Of a DNA stretch of 64,000 nt, positions 12,240 through 22,682 are shown piece by piece; position 1 is the stretch's first letter, and each line of letters opens with the position of its first letter. This stretch comes from Adenophora triphylla var. japonica (Eukaryota; Streptophyta; Magnoliopsida; Asterales; Campanulaceae). The stretch is from contig JAFEMH010003622.1 in assembly GCA_022495995.1 (NCBI GenBank), forward strand, positions 186,001-250,000, read 5' to 3'. The notes beneath the pieces are model-generated. The model was not told where the DNA came from. It did not search any database and worked only from the letters and a program-made list of their open reading frames with translations. A program made the translations under genes and the position numbers.

Positions 12240-12560
12240 AGTTGCGCAATATCACATTGGGAAAACAAGAACACTTTACGTTACCTTTCCTTACCTTTTC
12301 CATCTGACCAGTAAGTCCTGCAATAGGCAACACATACACAGGTTGCTCATATAATATGCAACACACACAGGTTGCTCAACAACAACTATGCAACCACAAA
12401 CCAGTTGCTCAACAACCACATTGGAAAAACAGTAAACACATTATGTTACCTTTTCCATTTGACCAATAAGTCACATTCAATGCAACATACAATCAAGTTG
12501 ATATATCATATTGGGAAAACAGTAAACACTTTACGTTACCTTTTCCTTACCATTCCCATC
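12240..12560. repeat. Degenerate tandem repeats in the Tekay-like LTR
   Basis: Three copies of a unit with CATTGGGAAAACAGTAAACA and TTTACGTTACCTTTTCC (near 12257, 12419 and 12510), mixed with CAACACACAGGTTGCTC units at 12330-12415. Confidence 0.8.
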
Positions 12561-13196
12561 TGAATCATATGTAGTACAACGGTGGGAGTGTTACTCCGCT
12601 CTCGTGAAATGCTAGTGCTTATTCACGTCTTATACGACCTCAACAGAGATCCATATAAGTTATCAGCATTCATATGGCATGACTGCACATATCCATAGAA
12701 GCTGCGCACCCCCAGACCGTGGCCACAGACGGGGGAGAGGTCACAGGTATAAGGCAATCGAAACAACTTATGAAATATCTTCTCATAAGCGTTGGGATCC
12801 CATATACCCCCACAATGTTCAGCTGATACCATCATAGTCAAGCACATAATAGATACTTGAACATAAGTCCACCCTATGGGACATCATCATATATAACATG
12901 GAACTATAACTCATGTTAAATCAATAACAATAGTGCACATGTATTTCAACACTATTGAATAACAACAACGCAATAACATGGTATTAAGTACTCATGCTCA
13001 ACCCAAGAAACTGTGCAACAAGTATTTGAACACTTTGTACACAATCAACTATGAAGTATGTAAACACTTATGCACAATATCTATCACATAAGTTCCACAT
13101 AACCATTATACAGTTTATAAACCAATACAGGTTATACTTATACTCCTGCTAAATGAACATACTAGTACAACATCCATTAAAGGCACTATATAACCC

Positions 13197-13560
13197 AATG
13201 ACCTTGTACAAGTCACCATGTAGGGATAAAACAACATATAACCAACCCTACACAATCATGTTATAACATGGAACACTTTCTATAAAGGTTCCAATCAAGC
13301 ACTTAGGGTATTACGCGTTCTACACATTATTTGAACTCACAACCCTATAAATATAACCACATAAGGCACCATATATCATATATGAGGCCTACACATTCAA
13401 TACCTAAGGTATAATTCAATAACAGGGTATTACCACTCCTGTCCAAATCAATGAAGTAGTGCATCCTACCCTCTATGCACCATTTAACCCAATAACCTTA
13501 TACAAGTCATCACGTAGGGGTAATACAACATATAAATAACCCTACACAATCATTATACAG
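13197..13560. repeat. Direct repeat pair, about 300 bp apart
   Basis: About 60 bp starting near CCTTGTACAAGTCACCATGTAGG (13202) recurs near 13498 as CCTTATACAAGTCATCACGTAGG. The flanks are also partly similar. Confidence 0.75.
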
Positions 13561-13609
13561 CACTGAACAACTTCCCTTTAGGGTTCAGGTTCATTTTCCC
13601 GAGTCTTAA

Positions 13610-14180
13610 AAACTTTGGCTCAAGTTTCATAATCGCCTCTCAAGCATTTTTGAGACATTATTTAAGGACCTTATCAATATCTTCTTGGCCCAATTAAGAC
13701 TCCATTATGTAGTACTAAAGTTGTACTAAATACAGGATCAAAAAGTGTTCCAATCCGAGTTGTTTAGCCTAGGTTTCCAATGCCTCAAACATGGACCAAG
13801 ACTACAGGGTAAAACAGTTCAGCTTTCAAACATGCCTGCCAAGCAACTTTAGGTCAATATTTAAAGCACTTCCCTTTAACCAATTGGACCATTTCAAGTT
13901 CCCTAATGTAGTACTAAAGTTGTACTAGATATAGGATTAAAAATCATTCAATTCCATGTTGTTTAGGCTAGGTTTACAAAGCCTAGAAAAAGCATCCAAG
14001 CGGCAGATTTACTTAGTGCAAGTGCCAAAACTGCTTTTCAAGCAACTTCATGCCACTACTTAAAGCTCTTGCCAATATCATTTTGGCCCATTCCAAGTTC
14101 TAAATTATAGTACTAAATTTGTACTACAAGTATGGTTAAAGAGTTATTAAATCTACACTCATTAACCTAGGTTTAAAAGC
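13610..14180. repeat. Three about 200-bp tandem repeats
   Basis: The landmark TGTAGTACTAAAGTTGTACTA occurs near 13710 and 13908, with a diverged copy near 14108. Each is followed by CCTAGGTTT, giving a period of about 197-200 bp. Confidence 0.8.
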
Positions 14181-14204
14181 TTGCAAAGGTGCTCACTCAA
14201 GGAA

Positions 14205-14340
14205 GTTTTGAGCACGACTCGTGCTGAAGGTCACGAGTCGTTTCCAGGCCCTGTACGACTGATTCCAAGGCCACGACTGGTGCCTCACGACTCCTCAGCA
14301 TGGTCACGACTCGTGCTCATGAGCACGAGTCGTTCCCCTC
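14205..14340. repeat. Cluster of ACGAGTCGT palindromic motifs
   Basis: ACGACTCGTG and CACGAGTCGT alternate at least five times (for example 14213, 14233, 14287, 14305 and 14322), with degenerate copies between. The core ACGASTCGT is self-complementary, so the cluster can fold into many alternative short hairpins. Confidence 0.85.
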
Positions 14341-15454
14341 CCCTGAAGCCCCGGTTTGCAGCAGAAAACAGCAGCAGAAACACAGCAACAACACTTCAGT
14401 TTCTTGGTTCACTTCAGCTTCTGCACAGCCACTTTACAGCAGGAATAAACTTGGTTTGGGACTCTCATATACTCCCTTTAAGTCCCATAACACATATATA
14501 ACAAGGATACAACAAGTACTAATCCATAATACCACCCTAAGCCATGGTTTTTTTGCAGCAAACCACAACAGAACACTAGCAGCAACAGCAACAAGTTCAA
14601 CCTTTGTTCTCAGCTACTGCAAGGACCCTTTTTAACAGTCCAACTAACTGGGTTTGAACTCTAATATACTCCCTCTAGCACTAGTAACATATATACAACA
14701 TGTTTACACAACAATTATACCAAATCCATACCAAATATTCAAGCCATGGCATGGAAATTGTCAAGTGCTAACCAAACCAACATCCTTTTCATTTCAACCC
14801 TTAGCTGATGTTTCACCCTTACCAAACTTGCTCATAACATAGATAAGTACATCAATAATCAAAGTATGAACAGTTTAAGGAAGAAATACATAACAACTTA
14901 CCAAGCTTTATCAAAATCAAAGGAAGAATAATCGGATGTTCTTGATCTTCTCAACTCCCTTAGCAAGACTTTGAAGACGGAATTATCAACAAATCCATGG
15001 CTGAATTTCAGGAATTTAATGAAGCTCAGCTAGGGTTTGGCTTCTCTCTAGAACGTGGAAGAAGAAGAAAGAACTGAGGAGGTGATAATGCTTCTTGAAG
15101 AAGCTTAAAAAGATATTTATATAAACCCAATTACTCTCTAGCTCCTCGAGGTTTGAAAATAACCAAATCACTACCTTTAACTTATACTTACACCTAAGCT
15201 CCTCCACATTTTCATAACTCTTGCACTTCAAAATCAAGTGTTATCAATATACTACACAAACTCCCCATTTCCATCATTTAGACAATATAAGCTTCAATCA
15301 AGTTAATAACATCTAAAAATCCCATAGTTCATAAAACATGCCAAAATAAACACGTGAGCAAATCAAATGCCCACAAACAAAGGATGATATGCAAGGCATT
15401 CCCAATCCCACGTGCTTCACGTGTGACCAAATTGTGCCTAGGATTAGGGTCGTG

Positions 15455-15685
15455 ACATGCTCGGCCGAGCAAAAGGCTCCAGAAAACACCCCTTTCTCCT
15501 GCCTTGTGCTCGCCCGAGTCTTAGGGGTGCTCGACCGAGTCCTTAGAGGTGCTCGGCCGAGTCCTTAGGGGTGCTCGGCCGAGCATCATGACCGTTAGAT
15601 GGCGCCTTTTCAAAAAATTTCAAATGTTATGCTGATAAAAATGGGGTGCTCGGCCGAGTCAAGGGATATGCTCGGCCGAGCAGCC
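15455..15685. repeat. Cluster of GCTCGGCCGAG palindromic motifs
   Basis: At least five copies of TGCTCGGCCGAG (near 15457, 15550, 15572, 15648 and 15671) plus variants GCTCGCCCGAG and GCTCGACCGAG, some in a 22-bp unit with TCCTTAGGGG. A further variant, TGCTCGGACGAG, lies near 11698 on the other side of the nested LTR. This suggests the LTR landed inside one longer array in the copia B leader. Confidence 0.85.
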
Positions 15686-16274
15686 CATGAATGTCAAATT
15701 TTCCAGATTTTGACTATCAATTCTTAACTTAATGGTGAATCAATATTCAACCAAAGCAAGTAGATCTGCATACTCACAACACATTTTTGAATGCGTGGCT
15801 ATGCATTTGAACAAAATCACAACGCATCCAATGATGGTGGCTATATTCAAAATGGGATAATCTTACATTAAGAATTGAAAGCCTTTTGAGTAAAACCAAA
15901 ATTTTATATTCAGGTAAGGCACCTGTTCATAATTGGCTGAGCAAGACCCTTTTCACATAAAATTTTTTACACAAAAGATGAATGGTAAGCAAAATTAACG
16001 CTTAACCAAGACATGAATACACAAGTAGATCCAACACGGTTGTGTGACATAAAACGCTCTGTTGTGTCAATGGGATAATCTTGCATGAACCATCATGTCC
16101 TTTTGAGTAAACTTCAATCCATATTCAGAATTTAATCAAGTAATGAATACTAACACCCTAGAAACGAATTAGAGCATTTAAATAACAACATAACATAATG
16201 ATATCAACAGGATTAAGAATCAAAGTAAAGCAAACATATGCTATATGAATTCAAACTTAATCCAAAACTTGAGA

Positions 16275-16288
16275 GGCTCTGATATCAA
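16275..16288 (-). other. Primer binding site of copia B
   Basis: The minus strand reads TTGATATCAGAGCC just inside the 5' LTR, close to the initiator Met-tRNA complement TGGTATCAGAGC. Confidence 0.85.
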
Positions 16289-16289
16289 T

Positions 16290-16774
16290 TGTTGGAACAT
16301 TCCTATTCCAATAACCCGAAAGCACTCAAGTCTATATTAAGTAAGAGAAGAAGATGAAGGCGGAAGCGTGATACCTGTTGAGGCCATCTTGATACTTGAT
16401 GACGTTCTTCAAGGAAGGAAGAGAAGAAGAAGAAAATGGAGGGAAATGTAGATCTTCTTGATGATAAATGCCCTCCTTAGAACTCAGATTATGGAGAGAG
16501 TATATAAGAATGATGTAGTGTTTTCTAGGCTGATGGTAAGCCTCTATATATAGGAAAACAATGGCGCCTCATCAAGGGACTACACCCTTTCAATTAAGCG
16601 GTGTGAAATTACCATTCTGTCCATCATAAATAGGTAATTTCCACCTCGGGAATTCTACACATTTAATTAATATTTTATACTTTACAATAACATTATTATA
16701 ATGATTTATACATGTACGTCTACATGTCACTTATATTTATTAAGTATACACATTTTACAATCCATGTTCTTACA
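16290..16774 (-). repeat. 5' LTR of copia B
   Basis: Mate of 5213-5700, same TG...CA termini, followed by TSD GTACG at 16775-16779. The TATA-like CTCTATATATAGG near 16541 would drive the element on the minus strand. Confidence 0.93.
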
Positions 16775-16782
16775 GTACGTGA

Positions 16783-17012
16783 ATATGGGGTTCATTCCAA
16801 TGCCCACCCATGAGATTTCGTTAAGTCTCTTCCCCTCACCCCCTTTATGTAAACTAAATGACTATTTTACCCCTGAATCTTCAACATAATTTGGATGATA
16901 GTAAAATGTAGTCATTAAATTTACATAAAATTGACAAAAGGGGGAAAGTGGGACGAAACCAAACCTCATGGGGACAACGATACTTGTCCAAACCCCAAGG
17001 GTAGGCAGTGTA
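16783..17012. mobile_element. Inverted-repeat (MITE-like) element
   Basis: The left arm (CCCACCCATGAGATTTCG, then TCCCCTCACCCCCTTTATGTAAACTAAATGAC) pairs imperfectly with the right arm (GTCATTAAATTTACATAAAA, then AAAGGGGGAAAGTGGGACG and AACCTCATGGGG). The centre is near 16887. No clear TSD was found, and copia B inserted almost at its left edge. Family unknown. Confidence 0.5.
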
Positions 17013-17039
17013 ACTAACCCTGTAAATATGTGTAATACT

Positions 17040-17770
17040 CAAATCAAAACATGGCGTGGGAGTGTTTACCTCTTAAATTGGGGGTCTGTTGGATCCAAAG
17101 CATATAGGTGTGAAGTAAATAGTGAAGAAAACCGTTCATCTTCATAGTCAACCTTTGGTATTTTTTCCTAGTCAAGAACATATTCCCCTTTCTTCCCTTT
17201 TTTGACCTTTTTACGTTTCAAATTGTATCCCTTCAAACCTGCACTCCCTCCATTGTTATCAGCAAGTAATAACTCGAGCTCTGCTCTGCTCTGCTAGCTT
17301 CTTCTTCAGCTGTTTCAATAGCCTTCTTTCCTTTCTTGTCACTTTTACCACTGGCTTTCTTATGTTCTTTAACAGTGGGTTCTTCTTCTTCTTCAATAAA
17401 GAAGTCATTAGGTTCTTTGGTCGGTTCTCGATCTGTATCACTATCATCATCAGATGAATCCTTGGATCTATTTTTTCGGTTCTTCTTTTTCTCTTTTTTG
17501 TCCCTCTTTTCTAAAATTTTCTTGCTTATATCCTCTAAGCCAGTATTGAAGGTGACTTCCATGTCTTGGCCTTCTTCCTCTTCATCCCCATCTGAACCAT
17601 CCCCAGACTGGATTAAAGCTCGATACATATCTTGCTTCTTTTGTCTTTTTCCAGACCTATCTCCGGTGTCATTGTCATTCTCATCTTCATCACTTTAACT
17701 CTCGTCTGAAGCTAAGAATTCCTTCAACTCCAATTCGGCTAACTTTTACTTCACGACAATGGGAATGTAT
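17040..17770 (-). pseudogene. ESF1-like (NUC153) gene fragment, broken
   Basis: ESF1 is a nucleolar pre-rRNA processing protein. The minus-strand translation includes MYRALIQSGDGSDGDE, DMEVTFNTGLEDISKKILEK, an acidic/basic low-complexity stretch (NDFFIEEEEE), then in another frame LELLLADNNGG, GLKGYNLKRKKVKKGKKGEY and KIPKVDYEDERFSSLFTSHLYALDP. This order matches the C-terminal half of plant ESF1. Breaks seen: an in-frame stop near 17697, a frameshift within an expanded AGAGC tract near 17288, and another stop near 17170. The last exon-like piece ends QFKR followed by GT, so an intron boundary is kept and this is a genomic fragment rather than a processed copy. It is hemmed in by a MITE, copia B and the hAT element. 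Confidence 0.8.
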
Positions 17771-17784
17771 CAGAAAGGGATTTC

Positions 17785-17945
17785 CAAACCGGAACCGGAA
17801 CCAGAACCAGAACCAGAACCGGTCTGGAACCGTGGAACCGGCCGAAACCGGAATCGGCGGTTTGGCTGTCCGGTTCCGGTTTCTACTTTTCAAAAACCGC
17901 GAACCGGTGGTTTCGAACCGCCGAACCGTAAACCGAAACCGTCAT
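17785..17945. repeat. AACCGG-rich subterminal array
   Basis: More than a dozen GGAACC/GAACCG/AACCGG hexamers in both orientations within 160 bp, just 5' of the hAT transposase gene. Confidence 0.8.
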
Positions 17946-18342
17946 AAATTGTCGTCAGAAACCGTCAGATTCGTCAGAATATAGCTGTTATGCCCATTAG
18001 CTAACGGCTAGTTGACCAAAAATAGCCGTTTTTTACCCTTTTTTTAACCAGTTTTCAGTCCTCAAAAAAAAAAAATTGTAATCTTAACAAATTTCCTCAA
18101 CTTTGAATAAATACCATCCCCCTCCCCTCACATTTTTTCCACACAAACTCCATTAACTCTCTCTTGAAAGCTCTAACGAATTTCGTTAAATTCTTTGATT
18201 CTCAAGCTCAAATCATAATCCAACTTTCGTATTTTCATCCAATATCCATATTTCCATCCAACATCTTTATTTCATATATTTCTTCTATCCAACATCTTTA
18301 TTTCATCTTCATTTCATATATTTTCATATTTTATTTTACATT

Positions 18343-20154
18343 ATGAATATTCTTAAGAACCTCACAAGCAAGAAGGGTAACAAGGGTAGAGGTAGAGGGC
18401 AAGGGGAGTCTTCTTCTCAAGCACCACCACTACCACCACCACCACAATTTGTTGAAAATGTAGGTGGTCAATTTTATGAAGTGGGGCTTTCGGGAGCAAA
18501 ATGAAAATGAAGTGGAAGATTGGGAAGATGATGATGAAGTGGAAGAGATTCCAAATTTTGTGCCACCACAAATGGCACAAAATGTTGATAATCTAACGAC
18601 AACTACTCAAGAAAGTGATGGCAATACTATGAAAACCACAATGGGAGGGCGGCGGCGTAAAGCCGCAAAAACAATCCCCATTCCGTTCCAAGAACCAAGA
18701 AACGTGAATCCGAAGTATTCACGAAATTCTACAAAAAAGTTCACATTGACGCGTCGGGGAAGAATTTCAAAGCAATATGCAACTTTTGTCCAATAAATAA
18801 CAAACAAACATATGATTACTCTACTGGTGGTGGATACGATACTTTGAGAAGGCATACACGAGAAAAACACCCTGGGGAATATGGCATAGATACCACTCAA
18901 CAACAATTGCAAGGATTCGCTTTTTCGGAAAATATTGGTATGTCTTCTCAAACTTCTTCTAATTTATTTAGTTATAATCATCTAAATCATAGAAGAGAAA
19001 TGGCTAAATTTGTTTGTAAGCAATCTCTTTCCTTTAATTTTCTCGATAACGAAGACTATGAACATTTAATTAGATGTTGTTTTAATCCCGCCGCTAGCAA
19101 AGTAGCTCGTACAACCCTAACATGAGATGTTAAAAATATAGTAGGAGAATATAAATTTGATTTACGTAATATTTTTGCTAATTTGTCATCTAAAGTTTCT
19201 ATTTATTCCGATATATGAAGTGATAAAAAAAATAAGACATTTTTATATGGGAGTAACATGTCATTGGATTGATGATTCTTGAAAAATTTAAAATAGGTTA
19301 CTTACATATAGTGTATGATATGTGGGACACAATGATAGAAGAAGTCAAGTCAATTGTTTTTTAGCATGAAGGTCTTGATTTACAAACAGGTCAATCAAGT
19401 TTTTTTTATGCAATTCATAATGTTATCGAGTCTAGATGGAACAAGAGCAACACCCCCCTCCATTGTTTGGCACATTTCTTGGTTGCTAAGTACTACACTA
19501 AAGAGTGGCTTCAAGGAGGGGAAAGCAACATTAGAAGAGTTGCCCCAAACGAGGCCGAAGAGGTGTCCATAAACATAAACAAATGCTTTCAAAAAAAAAT
19601 TTCCCAATCCGGATGATGCGAAAAAAGCTTTTCAAGAATATGGAATGTTTTCGAGATCATTAGGTAGCTTTAGTGAACCTCATGTTATGGCTGCGAAGTC
19701 TTATGAAGACCCTTTGTCTTGGTGGCCAAACTATGGATCTGCAACTCCTTTGCTGCAGAGTTTGGCTTTTAAGCTTCTCTCACAATCGGCATCTTCTTCT
19801 TGTTGCGAGAGAAATTGAAACATATTTGGGTCCTTTCAATATGTTAAGCAAAACAGATTAACATCGAAAAGGTTGGAGGATCTAGTTTTTATTCACAACA
19901 ACTTGAGGTTGCTTTCCAGAAAACAAAAAGAATATATAGAAGGACCTTCCATGTTTTGGGATATTGGTACGATTTTTATTTTATATGTAAAAAGTTGTTT
20001 ATATATTTTATATAATTATATTATAAAAATTAAATTAATTTTTATACTTATTTTTTTAGGAGGAGACAACATTGACAGGGAGAGCATATTGGAGATGGCC
20101 GAGCTTTCATTGGATAACCCCAACCTTGAAGCGGTTGCTTTTGATTTGTGATAG
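18343..20154 (+). pseudogene. hAT transposase, BED zinc finger/DUF659 type
   Basis: The likely ATG at 18343 starts MNILKNLTSKKG followed by a proline-rich stretch. A shift near 18470 leads to an acidic stretch (EVEDWEDDDEVEE), then the BED finger with CNFC near 18780 and LRRHTREKH near 18845, split by another frameshift. Stops follow at about 19123 and 19217. The hAT C-terminal dimerisation region is readable in pieces: ESRWNKSNTPLHCLAHFLVAKYY (near 19430), SWWPNYGSATPLLQSLAF and SSCCERNW (near 19720-19815), and EDLVFIHNNLRLLSRKQ (near 19875). A GT-AG intron at 19967-20059 restores DIGGDN and leads to the stop at about 20151. Multiple frameshifts make it non-functional. Confidence 0.82.
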
Positions 20155-20289
20155 ACTGATAGGGCTTTAAATTTGCTTGTTTATTTGATGAAAAAAAAAA
20201 TGTTATTTTCATGTTATTTAAGACTTTTTGCTTAATTTGGCTTTTGATTAGTTATATGAATGTATGAACTCAATGTTATTTTTCTTGAT

Positions 20290-20480
20290 ATGAACTCAAG
20301 AGTATTTTGGTATTATCGTATCCCATTCCATACCCGTGTCCAAATTTATTATCGTATCCTGTATCCGTGTCCAAATTTAGGACGTTGTCCGGGTGTCCAA
20401 ATTATTAAGAAAATTGTATCCGACACTAGGATCCGTGTCCATGTCGGATCTCAGATACCGTGTCCAGGTAACATAGGCTA
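20290..20480. repeat. TATCCGTGTCC-type short repeats
   Basis: Degenerate copies of CGTATCC, CGTGTCCAAAT and GATCCGTGTCC recur at least seven times in 190 bp. They may be the right subterminal region of the hAT element. Confidence 0.6.
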
Positions 20481-20614
20481 TACCATACAATGATACACAT
20501 GTAGAGCGGGTAAAGTCGGAGAAAACTAACCAATCACAAGACAAGACTGTGTAGACTCTAACTTGATGCAGGTAATACCGTCAGAATAGCATCCTGGTTT
20601 GAATGACATGCATA

Positions 20615-20783
20615 TCAGTTAGCTCTGCTATTCACGATATCATCCTTCAAAACAATTTCAGCCACTTGAATGTTGCCACTTAATCCAGATGCCTTGCAAG
20701 AAGGCAAGAAAGCAAATCCATCAAGAAGCTTCACACACTTCAATCCCCACTTCACCATCATGAACTCGATAAGATGATGCCCG
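20615..20783 (-). pseudogene. Unidentified terminal-exon-like fragment
   Basis: On the minus strand an acceptor-like TATTTATTTAG is followed by 55 open codons and a TGA. The peptide includes IEFMMVKWGLKCVKLLDG and VAEIVLKDDIVNS and looks protein-like. I do not recognise it and no further exon was found nearby, so it may be a stranded gene fragment. Confidence 0.3.
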
Positions 20784-21626
20784 CTAAATAAATAGAAATA
20801 AAATGAATTCCATAAAGAGAAATAACAGAACCATTTAAACTGACAAATTAAAAAAAAAACATGTTTCTAGTAGAAAAACAATGTCTTCTGCACAATCAAA
20901 ATCTAATTTTTAGAAAGTGTGTTTTTGGCTGTTCATGAGTGGACAACTACTTTTTATGTACAAATGAATGACTAATTCTACGCAATCATTTGATATGCCT
21001 TTCAAAAGAGTATCTATAGTTTATCAATCCTTGCTATCAATATCCATAGGAGTGCGTGTGAGGGTTGGGGTTACAAGAGGGTAATGAGGAATGACTTGGA
21101 TTGAGTTGAGTTGGAATTACAAAAAATGAGGATAATGGGCAATGGGTAATGGCTTGGATTGAGTTGAGTTGAGTTGGGTTTATGATAAAGAGAGTGGTGG
21201 AGTATTGTTTTATTCAATATTTATACACGCATTTGTCTTATTTGATAATTGAAATTACTAGATGTTAGATTGCCATTTATATATTTCTAACTTGGGTTGG
21301 AGTATTCAATTAAACATGTTGGTTGCAGGAATATAATTTCGATTGTTGAGATGCCACGAGAGCGGAAATTGTAGTACCTCTATGTTTTCGGCTCAAAGCT
21401 TTTGTCCGATCTTGTTGGGAAGATCGGACAAAATGGGGTGGTTAGGTGGTTGAGTGTGGAAGAAAATGGGGTTAAGGAATAACAGGGTTTTTTTTTGATT
21501 GTGGAAGAAAATGGGGTTAAGGAATAACAGGGTTTTTTTTTGGAAATAATTCCAGCAGGTGGTTAGGTGGTTGAGTGTGGGTTTATTCAGGGAATCATAA
21601 ATGTAGAACAATACCATAGAATTATA
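20784..21626. other. Non-coding spacer with minisatellites
   Basis: No gene seen. It contains a GGATTGAGTTGAGTTG run near 21100-21180 and a 44-bp direct duplication (GTGGAAGAAAATGGGGTTAA... at about 21456 and 21500). The phrase GGTGGTTAGGTGGTTGAGTGTGG flanks the duplication on both sides. Confidence 0.7.
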
Positions 21627-21921
21627 CTCCCTCCGTCCCATTAAGCTTAAGAAGATTTCATTTTGCGCGGGAATTAAGGAATATTATTATAGTATTAGGA
21701 GAGAGAATGAGTGGAAGAAGTGTTGTGAGTGTGAAAAATTAAATAGGAGAGAGAATGAGTGGAGGGAATAGTAAATTATAATGTGTTGTGAGTATTAAAA
21801 TAATGTAGGAGAGAGAATGAGTGGAGAGAAAAGTGATTTAAGGTTTCCTTTTTGGGATTTCTTAAGACTTATGGGACACCCAAAATGGAAAGTTTTCTTA
21901 AGACTTATGGGACAGAGGGAG
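21627..21921. mobile_element. Stowaway MITE 1
   Basis: Begins CTCCCTCCGTCCCATTAAG and ends CTTATGGGACAGAGGGAG with TA on both sides. The interior is AT-rich and non-coding, with a repeated GGAGAGAGAATGAGTGGA motif found in several other copies in the window. Confidence 0.9.
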
Positions 21922-22096
21922 TATGTATCAGAGGTTTATTTGAAAAGATAATCTCACGAGATGACTCGCGTTGAGTCTGAAAACTTCTCCTCACAATAGT
22001 TTATTCGTATACACACATTTATTTGTTATTTTCAATGGTCATTTGAATAGACGGAGATAAGCTACTTTTTGTAACTTCATTTTCTCAATTTTTCCT

Positions 22097-22631
22097 TTTT
22101 AAAGTCTGAGATTCTACCTTAAAATCAATTGGTACTAAAAGGAGTGGCCCATGATCTTTATATATTACAGGCAAGGTTTATCAATTCTCGATGTGTGATA
22201 ATATTTCTAATACGCCCCCTCAAATGTAGCCGGGCTTTGCCAAGGCTTACAACATGAACTTATTAATCAGGTAGCGTGGAGCAATATCGTGGGCCGTTGG
22301 ACATGCACGTGTAACGAGCCTGCTCTGACACCATGTTAAAGTCTGAGGTTCCATCTCAAAACCAATTGACAATGATAGGAGTAGCACATGATATTTATAT
22401 AGTCAATGCTTGGCTAGTTAATTCCTGATGTGGGATAATTACTCCAACACGCCCTCTCACGCGTACCCGAGTTTTCGGGCTTACGCGTGGACATATAATT
22501 AGGTGACGTGGGGCTAGAACATTGTGGTCCAAACTTTGGGCTCGCATGTGTTAATGGGGTGAGTGACCCAGGATCTTTATATGTTATAGGCAAAGTTTGT
22601 CACTTCCTGATATGAGATAATGTCTCTAACA
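22097..22631 (-). mobile_element. TRIM array with three LTRs
   Basis: LTR A (22097-22212), LTR B (22334-22449, TGTTAAAG...CTCCAACA, 116 bp) and a 5'-shortened LTR C (about 22560-22631, ending CTCTAACA) share GATCTTTATAT, GGCAAGGTTT and TGTGGGATAAT-type blocks. Between A and B lies a 121-bp interior whose end, read on the minus strand after LTR B, is TGGTGTCAGAGCAGG, a Met-type primer binding site. The interior between B and C has the matching start CGCCC-CTCA. There is no coding capacity. The arrangement is LTR-interior-LTR-interior-LTR. Confidence 0.75.
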
Positions 22632-22651
22632 CTTCTCTTTTTGTCTTGTTA

Positions 22652-22682
22652 CCGTGCCGTTGGCACGGGGTGTTAGTACTAG
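22652..22682 (+). mobile_element. Helitron 3' terminus
   Basis: A perfect 7-bp stem CCGTGCC-GTT-GGCACGG is followed 10 bases later by the terminal CTAG and a T. This is the plant Helitron 3' signature (hairpin then CTRR before a host T). The 5' TC end was not located, so the extent to the left is unknown and could include the TRIM array. Confidence 0.7.

Larger units (their letters stand above)
11829..15457 (-). mobile_element. Tekay/Del-like gypsy LTR nested in copia B
   Basis: On the minus strand this block starts TGTCACGACCCTAATCC and ends near GGGTGTTATA. The start TGTCACGACCC and an end close to GGGTGTTACA are typical of chromoviral Tekay/Del LTRs, which are several kb long. No 5-bp TSD was found (AAAAG against TGCTC), so the left edge at about 11829 is uncertain and the copy may be rearranged. 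No coding region is present. It holds several tandem repeat blocks listed separately. Confidence 0.6.
5213..16774 (-). mobile_element. Ty1/copia element B, full length with nested LTR insertions
   Basis: Two LTRs of 488 and 485 bp (TGTTGGAAC...TTCTTACA) are flanked by the 5-bp TSD GTACG. The minus-strand order is 5' LTR (16774-16290), Met-type PBS, gag, protease, integrase remnants, reverse transcriptase, RNase H remnant, polypurine tract, 3' LTR. Removing the nested LTRs at 7484-8870 and about 11829-15457 leaves about 6.5 kb, which is reasonable for copia. All coding parts are broken, so it is not autonomous. Confidence 0.92.
17775..20500 (+). mobile_element. Decayed hAT transposon (approximate limits)
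   Basis: The left part (17780-17945) is a dense array of AACCGG/CCGGTT motifs in both orientations, as seen in subterminal regions of some hAT elements. The centre codes a BED-zinc-finger hAT transposase. The right part (about 20290-20480) has repeated TATCCGTGTCC motifs. I could not identify terminal inverted repeats or an 8-bp TSD, so the limits are estimates. Confidence 0.6.

Noticed and set aside
14181..14842. Open frames in the Tekay-like LTR
   Set aside because: They overlap palindromic and tandem repeats in a non-coding LTR.
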